A program made the position numbers and the translations under genes. The notes beneath the pieces are model-generated. The model was given only the letters and a program-made list of their open reading frames with translations. It did no database searches and was not told the origin of the DNA. This document shows, piece by piece, positions 51,814-60,238 of a stretch of 64,000 nt of DNA (position 1 is its first letter; each line of letters starts with the position of its first letter). Source of the stretch: Candidatus Poribacteria bacterium (GTDB lineage Bacteria; Poribacteria; WGA-4E; WGA-3G); NCBI GenBank assembly GCA_022822085.1, contig JAJECK010000062.1:26976-90975 (forward strand), in the 5' to 3' direction.

Positions 51814-52377
51814 ATGCATCGGAAACTATTTATCTGCGGATTAACGATATTTTTTATTGCTACAATAATCACAATAAATATACGTTCTGTTGATAGCCAG
51901 AATGACATGGTAGAACGCGGGAAATATCTTGTTAATGCAGTGGCAGCATGCGGACATTGCCATACACCTCGTGCAGGTGCTGATTATGATATGACAAAAT
52001 ACCTTGCTGGACATCCTGAAAACGATCCATATCCTCGATACGATTTCAGTATGATACAGAAAAACATTTTTCTATTAGTCTCACCGCAGCTAAGTGCATT
52101 TTCTGGACCATTCGGTACAAGTTTCGCAACGAACTTAACACCCGATAATGAAACAGGTTTGGGGGAATGGACTGAGAAGATGTTTATTGAGGCAATGCGT
52201 ACCGGCCATCATCAAGGAAACAAAGATAATCGCAAGATTTTTCCGCCCATGCCTAACAAGCATTATGCACAGATGAATGACGCTGACTTAAAGGCAATAT
52301 GGGCATACCTGAAAACCGTAAAACCTGTCAAAAATGAAGTCAGTCCAGTCTTAAATAGATTTGGTAGACCTTATTAA
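51814..52377 (+). CDS. Exported c-type cytochrome
   Basis: 187 residues with an N-terminal hydrophobic signal or anchor (FICGLTIFFIATIITINI). The heme site is CGHCH at residues 46-50 in GKYLVNAVAACGHCHTPRAG. A likely axial Met lies in FPPMPNKHYAQM and the C-terminal helix is DADLKAIWAYLKTVKPV. It is a class I-type monoheme cytochrome acting in the periplasm. ATG 51814 has AGGAGAAA 6 nt upstream. The catabolic gene cluster begins 54 bp downstream; it may accept electrons from an oxidation there, but this is only proximity. Confidence 0.88.
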   Translation: MHRKLFICGLTIFFIATIITINIRSVDSQNDMVERGKYLVNAVAACGHCHTPRAGADYDMTKYLAGHPENDPYPRYDFSMIQKNIFLLVSPQLSAFSGPFGTSFATNLTPDNETGLGEWTEKMFIEAMRTGHHQGNKDNRKIFPPMPNKHYAQMNDADLKAIWAYLKTVKPVKNEVSPVLNRFGRPY

Positions 52378-52431
52378 TATACAATTGTATAAATATCACA
52401 TATATTCATCAATATTGGAGAAAATAAATTC

Positions 52432-53496
52432 ATGGCAACAAAAAGTCCGCATGTAAGGGTTGCAGTTGTTGGAATGGGAATTGGTAGACCAAACGGTGCA
52501 GCCTTATCTCGGAATACAAGGGGTAAAGTCGTTGCTTTGTGTGACCTTGACGAAGACCGCATGAAAGGTTTTGCAAAAGATTTACCCGGGAAAGTTAAAC
52601 TTTATACTGACTATAAAGAGATGTGTAAGGCATCAGACATTGATGCAGTATTTGTAGGAACACCGAATCAATGGCATGTCCCGATAGCATTAGAAGCAGT
52701 GCGGAACGGAAAGCACGTTATGGTAACTAAGCCACTTGCAGATTCTGAAGAAGCTGCTGAGAAGTTGGTAAAAGAGGCAGAATCAGCAGGTGTCGTTAAC
52801 ATGATGTCTCTATCAACACGTTTTGGACATAGTTGCCAACATCTTGGTGACCTCGCCCGCGACAACTATTTTGGTGAAATATATTATGCGCGTGCAAGAA
52901 GTGTCCGCCGCAGTGGAATCCCTGCATGGAATCTCGGTTTCATTCAAAAAGGTGGTGGGGCTTTCAGAGATATGGGAGTCCACGTACTTGATTCTGTCTG
53001 GTGGATTATGGGTATGCCTAAACCAATTTCTGTTCTTGGTGCAGCAGGTGCAAAGTTCGGGCCTCGTGGGCTCGGGTATTGGAACAATACAAAAGCACCC
53101 AAAGAGACTTACGAAAAATATGATTCTGACGATTATGCAGGTGGATTCATCACTTTTGAGAACGGTGTAGGATTACAAGTCGAAAGTTTTTGGGCTTCAC
53201 ATCAACCTGGAGAATTTCAAATTGAACTCTTTGGTACTGAAGCAGGTGCTACTTTAAGCCCTTTAAAAGCATACCGGACAAGCAAAAAGGGTGATTTTGA
53301 AGATATAGACATAAAATTGCCGAAAAGTAAATATAATGAAGCATGGGATGCAATTGCCGATCATTTTATTGAATGTATTTTAGATGATGTTGAATGTAAG
53401 GCCCCATTACGTCACGGACTTATTGTACAAAGAATGATGGAAGGTCTGCTCAAAAGTGGAGAGACTGGTCGTGAAGTACATCTTGAGGTAGATTAA
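52432..53496 (+). CDS. Gfo/Idh/MocA family oxidoreductase
   Basis: 354 residues, first gene of the 52.4-58 kb cluster. The Rossmann loop is AVVGMGIGRPNGAA near residue 12. The usual EKP hallmark reads TKPLA (VMVTKPLADSEEA, residues about 98-110), keeping the Lys but not the Glu. The substrate domain includes GGGAFRDMGVHVLDSVWWIM. It would oxidise a sugar or cyclitol with NAD(P). GGAGA lies about 11 nt before ATG 52432. The next gene starts 2 bp after the stop. Confidence 0.88.
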   Translation: MATKSPHVRVAVVGMGIGRPNGAALSRNTRGKVVALCDLDEDRMKGFAKDLPGKVKLYTDYKEMCKASDIDAVFVGTPNQWHVPIALEAVRNGKHVMVTKPLADSEEAAEKLVKEAESAGVVNMMSLSTRFGHSCQHLGDLARDNYFGEIYYARARSVRRSGIPAWNLGFIQKGGGAFRDMGVHVLDSVWWIMGMPKPISVLGAAGAKFGPRGLGYWNNTKAPKETYEKYDSDDYAGGFITFENGVGLQVESFWASHQPGEFQIELFGTEAGATLSPLKAYRTSKKGDFEDIDIKLPKSKYNEAWDAIADHFIECILDDVECKAPLRHGLIVQRMMEGLLKSGETGREVHLEVD

Positions 53497-53498
53497 AT

Positions 53499-54200
53499 AT
53501 GAAATTTGATTTAGAGACATTATGTGATGATTTCAATCAAACAGGTTTTTCAATTGTACCAAACCTATTTTCAAGAAACGAAGTTCAAAGTCTTAAATTT
53601 GAATGTATTGACATACTGGAGGCAGTAAGGAAGGAAACTGAATCAGTCGCAGGAAATGGAGTGCTTGTAGGGTTAGCTGCACGTAGTTCTGTTTTTCAGG
53701 AAGCAGTCGGAGATGAACGAATACTTGATATTCTGTCACAAATCCTCGCTCCCAATATTGAATTTTTGAGCGACAAAGTTGTCTTCAAGAGCGATTCAGT
53801 GACCTTTGCAAGTCCATGGCATCAAGATTGGCATTATTGGTATGGTGCACATAAATTCTCAATATGGGTAGCACTTGATGATGCAACGGTAGAAAATGGA
53901 TGTCTGAAGCTGTTTCCCGGTTCACACAAATCCGCCATCGTCCACGATGGTGATGACAATGATGGACACGGGTTTGGCAACCGTTTACGTCCTGATGCAA
54001 TCGATGAATCACTTGCTATAACAGCAGAATTGGAAGCAGGTGGTGCAGTCTTTTTCCACGATCTCACGCTTCACGCAAGCCATCCAAACCGTTCAGGGGC
54101 TGAACGTTGGGTCTGGATTCCTACATATCGCGATGCCAAGGCAGAGGATAATGACTATCCATGGGCAGTTGCTGCGAAAGTTGTCCGAGGCAAAAAGTAG
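53499..54200 (+). CDS. Phytanoyl-CoA dioxygenase (PhyH) family protein
   Basis: 233 residues, Fe(II)/2-oxoglutarate dioxygenase. The iron ligands are HxD in SPWHQDWHYWYG and the distal His in LTLHASHPNRSG; the Arg in ERWVWIPTYR probably binds 2-oxoglutarate. It lies second in the catabolic cluster, 2 bp after the oxidoreductase, so it probably hydroxylates the same compound or a close derivative. No ribosome site is separate from the preceding coding end (GAGGTAG). Substrate is unknown. Confidence 0.86.
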   Translation: MKFDLETLCDDFNQTGFSIVPNLFSRNEVQSLKFECIDILEAVRKETESVAGNGVLVGLAARSSVFQEAVGDERILDILSQILAPNIEFLSDKVVFKSDSVTFASPWHQDWHYWYGAHKFSIWVALDDATVENGCLKLFPGSHKSAIVHDGDDNDGHGFGNRLRPDAIDESLAITAELEAGGAVFFHDLTLHASHPNRSGAERWVWIPTYRDAKAEDNDYPWAVAAKVVRGKK

Positions 54201-54242
54201 AACCAAATTGGGTTGTATTTTTTAATTTGATAAGGAGTAATT

Positions 54243-55097
54243 ATGTTCAGAAATCTCAGTACTGGAGCGATTGGTATACAAGCAAACATGACTGAAGGAT
54301 TAGCATTAGCAAAAGATGCAGGTTTTGAAGGACTTGATCTGAATATTGGTGAAGCAAATCAACTTGCAGAGGAACACTCAATAGATCATGTCAAAGGTAT
54401 ATGGGAAGATGCAGGTATTGCTATGGGTGGTTGGGGATTCGGGGTAAATTGGCGAAGTTCTGATGCGGATTACTATGCCGGTTTGGCACAATTACCCGCT
54501 CGTGCAGAACTTGCAGCTGAACTCGGTTGTTTCCGAACAACGACTGTAGTTGGTCCAGCATCTAACGACATGACATACCAAGAAAATTGGGATTTTTCTG
54601 TCAAAAGACTTCGTGGCGTTGCTGAAATCCTTGATAATTATGGACATTCCATCGGGCTGGAATTTATTGGTCCAGCAACAAGTCGAAAAGGGGCAAAACA
54701 TTTATTTGCATATTCAATGGATGCGATGTTAGGTCTCGCTGCTGCAATCGGGACAGGTAATGTTGGATTACTTTTTGATACTTGGCATTGGTACACTTGC
54801 CGTTCCACCGTTGACGATGTGCGAAAACTTTCCGCCTCCGATGTCGTTTATGTTCATATCAATGACGCACCAGATGGAATTGATCCTGATGAACAAATTG
54901 ACAGCATCAGATGTTTGCCAGCAGAAACAGGGGTGATTCCTCTTACAGAATTAATGCAAATTCTAAACGGTATAGGATACGATGGACCAGTTACACCAGA
55001 ACCTTTCAGCAAAAAAGTAAATGAAATGGAACCTGCAGATGCAGCTAAAGCAACTGCTGACTCTCTAAATCAGGTATGGAAAAACGCAAGTCTGTAA
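54243..55097 (+). CDS. Sugar phosphate isomerase/epimerase (TIM barrel)
   Basis: 284 residues of the xylose-isomerase-like superfamily. Visible are GFEGLDLNIGEANQLAEEHS, the metal-ligand region IGLEFIGPATS (Glu), LLFDTWHWYTC (Asp/His), VYVHINDAPDG (His) and GPVTPEPFSKK (Glu). This is the usual set for metal-dependent keto-sugar isomerases or epimerases. ATG 54243 has AAGGAG 7 nt upstream. Third in the cluster; it probably interconverts the product of the oxidoreductase. Confidence 0.86.
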   Translation: MFRNLSTGAIGIQANMTEGLALAKDAGFEGLDLNIGEANQLAEEHSIDHVKGIWEDAGIAMGGWGFGVNWRSSDADYYAGLAQLPARAELAAELGCFRTTTVVGPASNDMTYQENWDFSVKRLRGVAEILDNYGHSIGLEFIGPATSRKGAKHLFAYSMDAMLGLAAAIGTGNVGLLFDTWHWYTCRSTVDDVRKLSASDVVYVHINDAPDGIDPDEQIDSIRCLPAETGVIPLTELMQILNGIGYDGPVTPEPFSKKVNEMEPADAAKATADSLNQVWKNASL

Positions 55098-55125
55098 TAC
55101 AACTGAAATTTAAGTAGGAACAATT

Positions 55126-55932
55126 GTGCAATTAATCTCCAAAGAGAATATTCTATCCATAACACACTTATGGGAAGGTGATCGGTTTGATGATGGACGA
55201 CCACGTGTTCCAGATGATATTATTCATCGGATGAAAGCTATCAGCATTGAACAAGCATGGGGTGTTCTTAATGGGAATGGATATAAATTCCAATTTGCTG
55301 GTGATTGGATGAATCTGCATCCTGACCGAGTTCTGGTTGGTAGAGCAGTGACGTGCGCTTTTGTTCCAATACGTCCCGATTTCAATGATGCTATTTCAAA
55401 ACAAGGTGAAAAAGATGGACGCGTAGGTGGGCAAAACTCATGGGTTATTGATACGCTTGTCCAAGATGATGTTATAGTTGTTGACCTATTTGGAAAAATT
55501 AAGGATGGCACTTTTGCTGGAGATAATCTTGGCAATTCAATCTATGCAAAAACAAAAACAGGAATGGTAATTGATGGTGGCATACGTGATTTAGATGGTA
55601 TCTACGAACTACCTGATTTTGCTACTTTCGTTCGGGGTGTTGATCCGACAGGTATAGCGAATGTGACTCTCACTGGTATAAATATCCCTATCCGAATTGC
55701 TGAAGCAACTGTTCTACCCGGCGATATTGTTTTAGGTAGACGTGGTGGAGTAATCTTTATTCCGCCGCACTTTGCTCAACAAGTTGTTGAACAGGGTGAA
55801 GAAGTACAACTTCGAGATCGATTCGGACACCAAAGATTACGTGAAGGTATCTACACACCCGGTGAAATAGATAGGAAATGGTCAGAAGAAATTGAGAAAG
55901 ACTTTAACCAGTGGCGTTCTACTCAACAATAA
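55126..55932 (+). CDS. RraA-like / 4-hydroxy-4-methyl-2-oxoglutarate aldolase family protein
   Basis: 268 residues, longer than RraA (about 160) because of an N-terminal extension of about 60. The RraA core is GRAVTCAFVPIRPDF, VIDTLVQDDVIVVDLFG, FAGDNLGNSIYAKTKTGMVI and DGGIRDLDGIYEL. The GGIRD block with the preceding Gly/Asn stretch is the metal and pyruvate site in aldolase members. Given the context, a pyruvate-forming aldolase or decarboxylase for a branched or sugar acid is more likely than RNase E control. GTG 55126 has AGGAA upstream. Fourth in the cluster. Confidence 0.82.
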   Translation: MQLISKENILSITHLWEGDRFDDGRPRVPDDIIHRMKAISIEQAWGVLNGNGYKFQFAGDWMNLHPDRVLVGRAVTCAFVPIRPDFNDAISKQGEKDGRVGGQNSWVIDTLVQDDVIVVDLFGKIKDGTFAGDNLGNSIYAKTKTGMVIDGGIRDLDGIYELPDFATFVRGVDPTGIANVTLTGINIPIRIAEATVLPGDIVLGRRGGVIFIPPHFAQQVVEQGEEVQLRDRFGHQRLREGIYTPGEIDRKWSEEIEKDFNQWRSTQQ

Positions 55933-55957
55933 ATTATATTGGTAGTGATACAATAAG

Positions 55958-56683
55958 GTGACTTTCATATTGCGAGATTACGCCGTCCTTCTAAAACGCC
56001 TACATGAGTTAAACCTACCTTATAATATTATTGGTGAGGTAACCAATTGTCCCATTTATCTCTACCATCTTGAATCTCTTTCATCTAATCCTATTTACAT
56101 TCTAATTACCGGAGGCGTTCATGGAGATGAACCTGCTGGTGTAGAGGCAGTTTTGAAGTTCTTAGCACGCGACAACACTGAACTCTTAGAACATTTCTCA
56201 TTCAATATAATACCGTGCATCAATCCCTACGGTTATGTCCATGATAAACGTGAAAATAGTAAAAATGTAGACATAAACCGTTCATTTGAAAAAGAAGATG
56301 TGTTGGAAGCAGTAATTGTCAAAGAAGCAGTGCGAGATAAACAATATACTCTTGCAATAGACTTTCACGAAGACTATGATGCAAAGGGATTTTACCTATA
56401 TGAAGGAATTCGAGATGGCGGGTTTATTGGTCCTGAGATTACCGAAGTTGTTCAAACTATCGGTCCAATTGATACTGACGATTCAGGGGAAGATACTGAA
56501 GCAATAGCACAAGGCGTATATAAAGTTAACTCAAAATGGGGTATGCAGGGGTTAGCACCATATCTATTACACAAGCACAGTAAACATGTTATCATTACTG
56601 AAACACCAACCGAGTGGAAACTTGACCAACGGATCGCACTCCATCTGGGTGTCTTGGATACTGCGTTAACTTATTTCAAATAG
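55958..56683 (+). CDS. M14 carboxypeptidase / AstE-like zinc deacylase
   Basis: 241 residues of the M14 metallopeptidase/succinylglutamate desuccinylase superfamily. Zinc ligands are in GGVHGDEPAG (HxxE) and AIDFHED (His). A substrate-binding Asn/Arg pair is in DINRSFEKED and the catalytic Glu is likely in IITETPT. It would hydrolyse an amide or acyl-amino-acid bond. The GTG start at 55958 has a poor ribosome site. A TTG at 55970 sits 8-9 nt after AAGGTGA and could be the true start, removing four residues. Fifth in the cluster; it may release the acid used by the other enzymes. Confidence 0.78.
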   Translation: MTFILRDYAVLLKRLHELNLPYNIIGEVTNCPIYLYHLESLSSNPIYILITGGVHGDEPAGVEAVLKFLARDNTELLEHFSFNIIPCINPYGYVHDKRENSKNVDINRSFEKEDVLEAVIVKEAVRDKQYTLAIDFHEDYDAKGFYLYEGIRDGGFIGPEITEVVQTIGPIDTDDSGEDTEAIAQGVYKVNSKWGMQGLAPYLLHKHSKHVIITETPTEWKLDQRIALHLGVLDTALTYFK

Positions 56684-56691
56684 GATATTGT

Positions 56692-57951
56692 ATGGAAACA
56701 CGTTCTATGTTATCTAACGTAAATACCAACTCCAGTCCATCTGAACTGAAAATAACCGACATGCGTATTGTTCGCACACAGGTCGGTGGTCCGATCCTTA
56801 AGTTGGATACAAATCAAGGTATATATGGACTCGGTGAAGTGCGTGATGGAGCAAGTCCAACTTATGCATTGATGCTCAAAAGTCGCATATTGGGTGAAAA
56901 CCCGTGTAATGTAGACAAAATCTTTCGGAAGATTAAGCAGTTTGGTCACCACGCCCGGCAGGGTGGTGGTGTTTGTGGTATTGAAATGGCGTTGATGGAT
57001 TTAGCCGGTAAGGCTTACGGCGTACCGTGCTATCAACTTTCAGGTGGAAAATTTCGTGATAAAATCAGATGTTATAGCGATACACCATCTCTGAGAGATC
57101 CAGAAGAAATGGGAAAGAAACTGCAGGAACGGATAGAAAGAGGGTTTACCTTCTTGAAAATGGATGTAGGTATTGGGTTGTTACGAGGAATTCCTGGCAC
57201 CATCTCTGCACCTGACGGGAATTTGGAAACACATAATCTGATGCATCCCTTCACAGGTATTCGTCTGACTGAAAAAGGAATTGGTATACTATGTGATTAT
57301 GTGGAAGCTGTTCGCGAGATCATTGGGTATGAGGTGCCGCTCGCTGTGGATCATTTCGGACATATCGGAATTGAAGACTGTATCCGTATTGCAAAAGCCT
57401 TAGAGAAATATAATCTCGCATGGTTAGAAGATATGGTTCCCTGGCAATATACTGATCAATATGTGCGTTTATCAAATTCTTGCGCGACTCCTATATGCAC
57501 AGGGGAGGATATCTATTGTAAAGAAGATTTTATACCATTATTTGAAAACCGGGCAATTGCTGTCTGTCATCCTGATATAGCGACATCGGGCGGGATTCTT
57601 GAGACGAAGAAAATCGGTGATCTGGCAGAAGAACACGGAATTCCTATGGCTCTACATATGGCGGGTACACCTGTTTGTGCAATGGCAAGTGTTCACTGTG
57701 CGGCTGCAACATCTAACTTCATGGTCCTGGAAAATCATTCTGTAGATAATCCTTGGTGGGATGAGATGGTAACTGGATTACCAAATCCGATTATTCAAGA
57801 CGGATATATTACTGTTCCTGAAACACCGGGGTTAGGAATCGAACTCAATGAGGAAGTGATCAAGGAACATCTACATGCAAATGAAACTGGATATTTTGTA
57901 CCTACAACAGAATGGGATAATGAACATTCACATGATAGGTTGTGGAGTTAA
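56692..57951 (+). CDS. Mandelate racemase/muconate lactonizing (enolase-superfamily) enzyme
   Basis: 419 residues. The N-terminal capping domain starts with ITDMRIVRTQVGGPILKLDT. In the barrel are TFLKMDVG (K-x-D instead of K-x-K, near residue 157), the metal ligands in VDHFG (near 220), LEDM (near 245) and GED (near 272), and the His-containing ALHMAGTP (near 320). This is most like acid-sugar dehydratases (gluconate/galactonate group), removing water from a sugar acid by proton abstraction next to the carboxylate. ATG 56692 has AGGAT 7 nt upstream. Last of the cluster, 8 bp after the deacylase. Confidence 0.86.
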   Translation: METRSMLSNVNTNSSPSELKITDMRIVRTQVGGPILKLDTNQGIYGLGEVRDGASPTYALMLKSRILGENPCNVDKIFRKIKQFGHHARQGGGVCGIEMALMDLAGKAYGVPCYQLSGGKFRDKIRCYSDTPSLRDPEEMGKKLQERIERGFTFLKMDVGIGLLRGIPGTISAPDGNLETHNLMHPFTGIRLTEKGIGILCDYVEAVREIIGYEVPLAVDHFGHIGIEDCIRIAKALEKYNLAWLEDMVPWQYTDQYVRLSNSCATPICTGEDIYCKEDFIPLFENRAIAVCHPDIATSGGILETKKIGDLAEEHGIPMALHMAGTPVCAMASVHCAAATSNFMVLENHSVDNPWWDEMVTGLPNPIIQDGYITVPETPGLGIELNEEVIKEHLHANETGYFVPTTEWDNEHSHDRLWS

Positions 57952-57960
57952 ACGAATGCA

Positions 57961-58458
57961 TTAGGGTATCACATCAATTAATTTTCTACCACAACGTGCT
58001 GTTCTTATCTCATAAGATTTTCCTGCAAATTGGATTCTTGATCGACTTTGTTTGAGTCGTCTGACTTCTGCTCTACTCTGATGATTGTGATATAAAATGG
58101 GATATAGAACAGTTCTTGTATCTGAAGGAGAAAAATTACCAGCATATACAGCACCACCTTTTAACTGTTCTACTGCTTTCTCTGCTTCAGCATTTTTACC
58201 ACCTTTTAGTTCAATTGGAACAATGATAAAGTTGTCATTATCATCTAGGTAAAAGATGATACATTCACATAGATTCTCTCCTTGTTTACCGTGTGGAAAC
58301 ACCTTGTCTAAATCAATTACAATGCGATCTGTATCTGAAACACCTGTCAAGTTTGCACTACAATTGCCTCTACGAAATGAATTTCCTGTAAACAAGTTCT
58401 CTTCACCTACTTGTATTTGTATATTTGCAAGTAAGGACCTTTTATTCAATCTTGCCAT
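57961..58458 (-). CDS. Small protein with ExK (possible PD-(D/E)xK nuclease) motif, partner of AAA ATPase
   Basis: 165 residues, family not recognised. An alpha/beta core contains CECIIFYLDDNDNFIIVPIE followed by LKGG, with Glu83 and Lys85 at the end of a beta-strand and Asp residues two turns earlier (LDDNDN). That is the layout of the PD-(D/E)xK nuclease core, but the match is from pattern only. The C-terminus is basic (RRLKQSRSRIQF). It overlaps the upstream ATPase gene by 17 bp on the same strand, so the two are coupled. Together they resemble two-gene defence or toxin modules (ATPase plus small nuclease). Convergent with the dehydratase gene. Confidence 0.6.
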   Translation of the reverse strand: MARLNKRSLLANIQIQVGEENLFTGNSFRRGNCSANLTGVSDTDRIVIDLDKVFPHGKQGENLCECIIFYLDDNDNFIIVPIELKGGKNAEAEKAVEQLKGGAVYAGNFSPSDTRTVLYPILYHNHQSRAEVRRLKQSRSRIQFAGKSYEIRTARCGRKLIDVIP

Positions 58459-59881
58459 CTCCCATCTTCTTCATAAGTAATGTCCTAAGGTCAACCGCAC
58501 GGTTGTAGAGTTCTTCAGCCACCTCTCCATAATCCTGTGGTTCAAAACCTGTGATAAGATCAAACTTTATTTCTTCCACTGGTCTATCAGCATGAAACCG
58601 CCATGCCCCAACTTCTTTTTCGGTCAACCATGTTGTTGGCGGATCAATGAAATCTTCATCCAATTTCATCACTTCACCTTCACGAACCAAGTTGCCAATC
58701 TGCTCAAGTAACCAGTCGCTATGTGTTGTGATAATGACACGCACACCAGCACGGACTATACGAGCAAGCGTGATGGCTATTTGGGTTTGTGCTTTGGGAT
58801 GTAGGTGAGCTTCAGGTTCGTCAATAATAAGTGTCCCCCCCGGTTTAACAATGCCGCGTAAGAAAAGCACTAAAAGCACAAGTTCTGGTACCATTGATGA
58901 TGATCGACTCATATCTACAGTCTGTTCTGCATTTTGTGGTCTGAAGCGGAATTGTGGAAATCCTATGCCTGCAGGTCGTGTAACTTCAATTACTCCTCTC
59001 AACACTTCGTTTTCTAATGTTTTAGCGATATCGAGCAATTCACCTGAAGATTTATCATACTCTGCATAGTTGATCATGTGCTTTAATAAATCTGATGTCC
59101 TCCCATTAAGCATAGGAGTTTCAGAAGAGTACCCTGAACCTATACGAGTAGTACGATCCACAAGGGAACCAAGAATTAGCCCATGGGTTTCCATGATTCC
59201 ACCTCGCGGCGCAGGAAGGTAATAGCAATCAGACACCTCGGCTCCATTGACATGTAAGAGTGCATCCAGGTCTTTAAGATCAAGTATTTTTTGCGATGCC
59301 GTTTCACCTTTGGTGTGAAGAATCATATCCGCATTGACATCTCCATCTACAGTAATGTCCGAATCAAAGTCTTTCATTTCAAAGTCCCAAAGAGATTGTT
59401 TTTCCTCACTAACTTTTAGCGAAACCTTCATTTCGTTACCTTTGCCAGCAGTGAATCGAATCAAATCCGAAACAGAATTTAGATTGAAACACCTTTTGAA
59501 TTCGTTTCCAATGTATTCAGACTCGTTTAAGTAGTAATTTATATGAGTACATAACCATTTCGGAAAATCAGAATATTTGAATGTACGTCCAAGTGTGTTA
59601 AGTTTATTAAGTGTTTCCAGAGTCTCTTTATCTTGTTCCTTCTGGGATCTAAACCTTGATTGTTTTAAAAGCGTTATTATTGAATGTGGCAAAGGAACTC
59701 GGGCAAATCCCTCAAAGGTGTGAAATAATGCATAGATGAGCGATGCAAGATAAGTTTTTCCTGTATTACTTTCGCCAACGAATACAGTGAGTGGCCGCAG
59801 GTCTATCTCTGCTTTCTCAATAGGACCGAAATTCTCCACTGCAATGTGGATTTTATGATATTGTTTGTCTTTTTCTTCCAC
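58442..59881 (-). CDS. SMC/OLD-like AAA ATPase
   Basis: 479 residues. Walker A is GESNTGKT at residues 36-43, after VENFGPIEKAEIDLRPLTVF. A helical middle region follows, then the signature-like ELVLLVLFLRGIVKPGG, and Walker B LIIDEPEAHLHP (Asp near 354), then the switch His in ITTHSDWLLEQI. This is the ABC-type head of OLD/AbiEii/RloC-like ATPases. No TOPRIM domain is fused, unlike OLD nucleases. GTG 59881 has AGGAGGAAG 8 nt upstream. It overlaps the small ExK protein gene by 17 bp. A stress- or phage-sensing ATPase for that partner is my inference. Confidence 0.78.
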   Translation of the reverse strand: MEEKDKQYHKIHIAVENFGPIEKAEIDLRPLTVFVGESNTGKTYLASLIYALFHTFEGFARVPLPHSIITLLKQSRFRSQKEQDKETLETLNKLNTLGRTFKYSDFPKWLCTHINYYLNESEYIGNEFKRCFNLNSVSDLIRFTAGKGNEMKVSLKVSEEKQSLWDFEMKDFDSDITVDGDVNADMILHTKGETASQKILDLKDLDALLHVNGAEVSDCYYLPAPRGGIMETHGLILGSLVDRTTRIGSGYSSETPMLNGRTSDLLKHMINYAEYDKSSGELLDIAKTLENEVLRGVIEVTRPAGIGFPQFRFRPQNAEQTVDMSRSSSMVPELVLLVLFLRGIVKPGGTLIIDEPEAHLHPKAQTQIAITLARIVRAGVRVIITTHSDWLLEQIGNLVREGEVMKLDEDFIDPPTTWLTEKEVGAWRFHADRPVEEIKFDLITGFEPQDYGEVAEELYNRAVDLRTLLMKKMGDGKIE

Positions 59882-59959
59882 AGGATACTTCCTCCTACCC
59901 TAATAGTTGTATCTCAATTATACGGACAAAGTGGTTAAAATGCAATGTATATCCTCGGA

Positions 59960-60163
59960 CGAGGTTATTTAGTTTTCAATATTTTCCATGATTTTTTGCT
60001 ATTACGTTAATGTTGTCCTTCGGCATATCGTCCGGATGAGACTAAAGAGCGGTACTCATATCCTTCAGTTGGGACTTATGGGTTTGCTACTCTCTATCGG
60101 CCAACGGTATTAACTCTTAGTAAAACAAAAAACTCTATAATTCTTAAAACTAAATAATCCTGG
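59960..60163. repeat. Long structured repeat R1, copy 3 (divergent, shorter)
   Basis: 204 bp from GAGGTTATTTAGTTTTC to AAACTAAATAATCCTGG. The ends and the segment TGCTATTACGTTAATGTT match copies 1 and 2; the middle differs and is about 55 bp shorter (CCTTCGGCATATCG..). The AAAGAGCG, TACTC and CCTTCAGTT motifs keep the same order. Confidence 0.75.
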
Positions 60164-60180
60164 TTTTACAAATAGAATTC

Positions 60181-60209
60181 TTGCATTAAATTGAATTTTG
60201 TAATATGAT
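60181..60209 (+). promoter_or_regulatory. Promoter of the sugar-kinase operon
   Basis: TTGCAT (60181-60186) and TATGAT (60204-60209) are separated by 17 bp. Start near 60216 gives a short leader with AAGGAG before ATG 60239. Confidence 0.6.
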
Positions 60210-60238
60210 ATTAGCATCAAGAATCAAGGAGAAAACGT

